Below the pieces are notes generated by a model. That model did not search any database. It saw only the letters and a program-made list of their open reading frames with translations, and was not told where the DNA came from. A stretch of 7,030 nucleotides of DNA. It comes from Armatimonadota bacterium (GTDB lineage Bacteria > Armatimonadota > Abditibacteriia > CG2-30-59-28). Position numbers and translations under genes: made by a program. The stretch lies in NCBI GenBank assembly GCA_016199605.1, contig JACQGJ010000617.1, forward strand, positions 1-7,030. The letters run 5' to 3'. Positions within the stretch are counted from its first letter, which is position 1, and each line of letters opens with the position of its first letter. Positions 5,381-7,030 of this stretch are shown in pieces.

Positions 5381-6895
5381 TCAAGGCTCGGTATCCTCGT
5401 AGACGTAGAAATAGTTCAGCACTCCGGAATGCCCAATCCAGGGCGGTAGAACCGGCGGTTCGATGCGAATCGGCCGGTTGTCCCAGTAGCCAAAAGTCCA
5501 GCCGAGGGCTCCGGGCAGTACATAGCCGTACCGCGCTCGCCGCAGGCCTCCCACTCGGTATGCGAGTTGTGTTGACCCACCACCGTCGAGGTTGATGGCG
5601 GAATCCACTCCCACCGACATCCAAAAGTCCTGCATCCGGGGGATGTCCCACCCTCCCGTTTGACGGCGGCCAGACCGTTTCTGTCGCTGGCTTGCCGTCT
5701 CACCATCGGGGTCATCCACAATGAGGACATAGAATCGAGTCGAGTTTTCATTCCAGCCAAGGGAGGTGCGGTCTGTCAGCAGCGTGTCAATAACGGGAAT
5801 GGGATGGATCGTGGTTTCGGGATGAATCGCGTCCTTCACGATGCGTAGTCGTTGGCCGTGGTTGACCAGGCCCTGTGTCCCCATCACGGCGCAGTCGAAC
5901 CTCCTCGTAAGTGATTTCGGAGCGGCATTGCTCACCATGTCAAACTGGGGACGGCCGCTCTGGTATCTGACTCCGAAGGTCCAACGCGACTCATCCCTCA
6001 TCGGGTACAACAGCCGCCCATCGACGACCTCCGGCTCCACATGCCTCCCTCGAAAGCCTTGCGGACGTCCCAGGTAGAAAAAGCACCCATTGAAAAGGGC
6101 AACCAAGCGCCGTCCCTCTCCCAGCATCCGATTCACTCTCGGTACCAACCAGAAGACGTTAAGACCGTAGTAAGAGTAGTTCACATCGTTTCCAGGATCG
6201 AAGTCATGCTGGTCGATGTCGTAGAGCGACAACCGCAGCCGCGGATTGGAGTGGAAGTTGAAGATCATCAGATTCCATCTCGTGGAGTCTGCCAAGTCCG
6301 TACCAGAGAGCATCGTCACACCGCTCCCCAGACCTTCACAACTCACCCGCTGCAGGTGTGTGTTCCCCCAGCTTTGGATGCGGTTCCACTCGGAAGGAAG
6401 ACCATGCCCTGCCTGTCTTGTCTTGGGAGGCCATGCACCCGAGACCGGCAACAGAAGAAGTGTCAAGATCCCTGCCAGGAGCAACCACCTTGCCCGATCC
6501 GATCCACGACCTCCCAGAAAACCCAAGAGTACCAGGAGCACGGCGCCAATCCACGATCGCGCGTGCGTTGGCGTGAGTTCAGCAGTGCCCCATCGCAACC
6601 ATTCCGGGCTGCGCAATCGAGTGGTCAGCCAACACCAGACAAACCACCACAAGACAATCCATATCAGCGCGAGAATCAGCGAGCCAACGAGAGCCGCACG
6701 GCGAGAGAGGCGGCCCGCCTCGCTCCGGCGTCCCAGGCAATATCCGCTGAGAACCAGGGACAGCGCGGGCACAATGGTTTGCGAGGGGAGCAACACGCCA
6801 GGTGTCACCCCGAGGCAGACAGCAAGGAAGGAAACCAAGCTGCCCATCACGGCGAGGAGCAGGCCAATCACGAATGAGGAAATGACGGCGATCAC
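5381..6895 (-). CDS. Membrane-anchored phosphodiester glycosidase (NAGPA domain)
   Basis: 504 residues from GTG 6895. Five hydrophobic segments (about 1-28, 33-54, 68-90, 115-129 and 135-151) are followed by a soluble domain from about 170 to the end. The signature AINLDGGGSTQLAY, with DGGGST at 437-442, is the hallmark of the NAGPA family, named for the mammalian uncovering enzyme that removes N-acetylglucosamine from a sugar-phosphate diester. Upstream NGCFFYLGRP (269-278) and VMGTQGLVNHG fit the same fold. An odd number of spans with the N-terminus inside would place the enzyme outside the membrane, where it may cleave phosphodiester-linked sugars of surface polymers; that role is inference. 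GTG 6895 is preferred over GTG 6931 because AAGGGGG (6907-6901) lies 5 bases before it and because it overlaps an upstream stop as GTGA. The longer form would add 12 residues, including basic ones that suit the inside-positive rule, so it is not excluded. Confidence 0.85.
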   Translation of the reverse strand: MIAVISSFVIGLLLAVMGSLVSFLAVCLGVTPGVLLPSQTIVPALSLVLSGYCLGRRSEAGRLSRRAALVGSLILALIWIVLWWFVWCWLTTRLRSPEWLRWGTAELTPTHARSWIGAVLLVLLGFLGGRGSDRARWLLLAGILTLLLLPVSGAWPPKTRQAGHGLPSEWNRIQSWGNTHLQRVSCEGLGSGVTMLSGTDLADSTRWNLMIFNFHSNPRLRLSLYDIDQHDFDPGNDVNYSYYGLNVFWLVPRVNRMLGEGRRLVALFNGCFFYLGRPQGFRGRHVEPEVVDGRLLYPMRDESRWTFGVRYQSGRPQFDMVSNAAPKSLTRRFDCAVMGTQGLVNHGQRLRIVKDAIHPETTIHPIPVIDTLLTDRTSLGWNENSTRFYVLIVDDPDGETASQRQKRSGRRQTGGWDIPRMQDFWMSVGVDSAINLDGGGSTQLAYRVGGLRRARYGYVLPGALGWTFGYWDNRPIRIEPPVLPPWIGHSGVLNYFYVYEDTEP

Positions 6896-7029
6896 TTTCT
6901 CCCCCTTGAACCGTAGCGGGAATGATCCCACGATACATCCATCGTGGGCCTTAGCAGGAGGCCGCGCTGGTCCATCCCCCCATCTTTCCTGATGCCAGTC
7001 ACGATCACCTGCAGAACTCCGTTACTCCA
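6892..7029 (-). CDS. C-terminal tail of an unidentified upstream gene (partial)
   Basis: On the minus strand one frame is open from the right edge for 45 codons and ends at TGA 6894-6892. It reads ...GVLQVIVTGIRKDGG... and ends SRYGSRGRK. About 70% of its third codon positions are G or C, as expected for this DNA. The stop overlaps the GTG start of the membrane glycosidase as GTGA, the usual arrangement of coupled genes, with the ribosome site AAGGGGG inside the tail. The fragment is too short for a family call. If it is real, the two genes form a minus-strand operon whose promoter lies beyond the window. Confidence 0.5.
   Translation of the reverse strand, partial: WSNGVLQVIVTGIRKDGGMDQRGLLLRPTMDVSWDHSRYGSRGRK
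6927..6948. repeat. Perfect 8-bp inverted repeat upstream of the membrane glycosidase
   Basis: CCCACGAT (6927-6934) and ATCGTGGG (6941-6948) flank a 6-base loop, ACATCC. It lies 31 bases before the GTG at 6895 and 19 bases before that gene's ribosome site, within the candidate tail of the upstream gene. It overlaps the alternative GTG at 6931, which would bury that start in a stem. It could be an RNA hairpin tuning translation or a protein-binding site. No T-run follows on either strand. Confidence 0.55.
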
Positions 7030-7030
7030 C

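Noticed and set aside
4524..5651. Minus-strand open frame of 375 codons spanning the helical protein and part of the glycosidase
   Set aside because: It crosses two better genes and the intergenic palindrome, is rich in Arg, His and Ser with no motif, and overlaps the conserved DGGGS region of the glycosidase in another frame.
6041..6992. Plus-strand open frames opposite the glycosidase membrane region
   Set aside because: Translations are dominated by Gln, Arg, Pro and Ser, the usual antisense of hydrophobic membrane segments, and they have no ribosome site or family likeness.
1..7030. tRNA, rRNA, CRISPR array or insertion-sequence transposase
   Set aside because: No spaced direct repeats, no transposase-like reading frame and no recognisable tRNA arms or rRNA core sequence were seen by eye on either strand.

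Overview
The window reads as GC-rich bacterial DNA with tightly packed genes, strong Shine-Dalgarno sites, and GTG and TTG as well as ATG starts. Gene content (a large sugar-active-looking protein, a two-domain SGNH esterase, a xylose-isomerase-like TIM barrel, a phosphodiester glycosidase) resembles the accessory polysaccharide gene sets of Planctomycetota, Verrucomicrobiota, Armatimonadota and similar, often uncultured, bacteria. No gene here fixes the phylum, so this is a guess from gene content.

Layout, plus strand: possible tail of an upstream gene (2-61); a candidate promoter (about 105-133); a 789-residue three-domain protein (181-2550); an SGNH/GDSL hydrolase overlapping its end by 23 bases (2528-3637, TTG start); a 131-base gap; a sugar phosphate isomerase/epimerase (3769-4605); a 179-base stretch holding a 101-base imperfect palindrome and a coding-like frame that ends in a GTGA junction; then an acidic all-helical protein of unknown function (4785-5306). 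Minus strand: a protein with five membrane segments and a C-terminal NAGPA phosphodiester glycosidase domain (6895-5381), which appears coupled by a 4-base GTGA overlap to the tail of an upstream gene entering from the right edge (7029-6892). The two strands converge near 5307-5380.

The first three plus-strand genes are all same-strand, none has an obvious signal peptide, and they combine a putative glycan-cleaving (alpha/alpha)-toroid protein, an esterase and a monosaccharide isomerase. The simplest inference is a small intracellular saccharide-breakdown module: chain or disaccharide cleavage, removal of acyl groups, and isomerisation of the released sugar. The substrate is not visible from the sequence. 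The minus-strand unit looks separate and acts at the cell surface.

Most worth a second look: the identity of the 789-residue protein, the overlap of coding-like sequence with a long palindrome at 4606-4782, and the probable unannotated gene tail at the right edge that moves the start of the membrane glycosidase.
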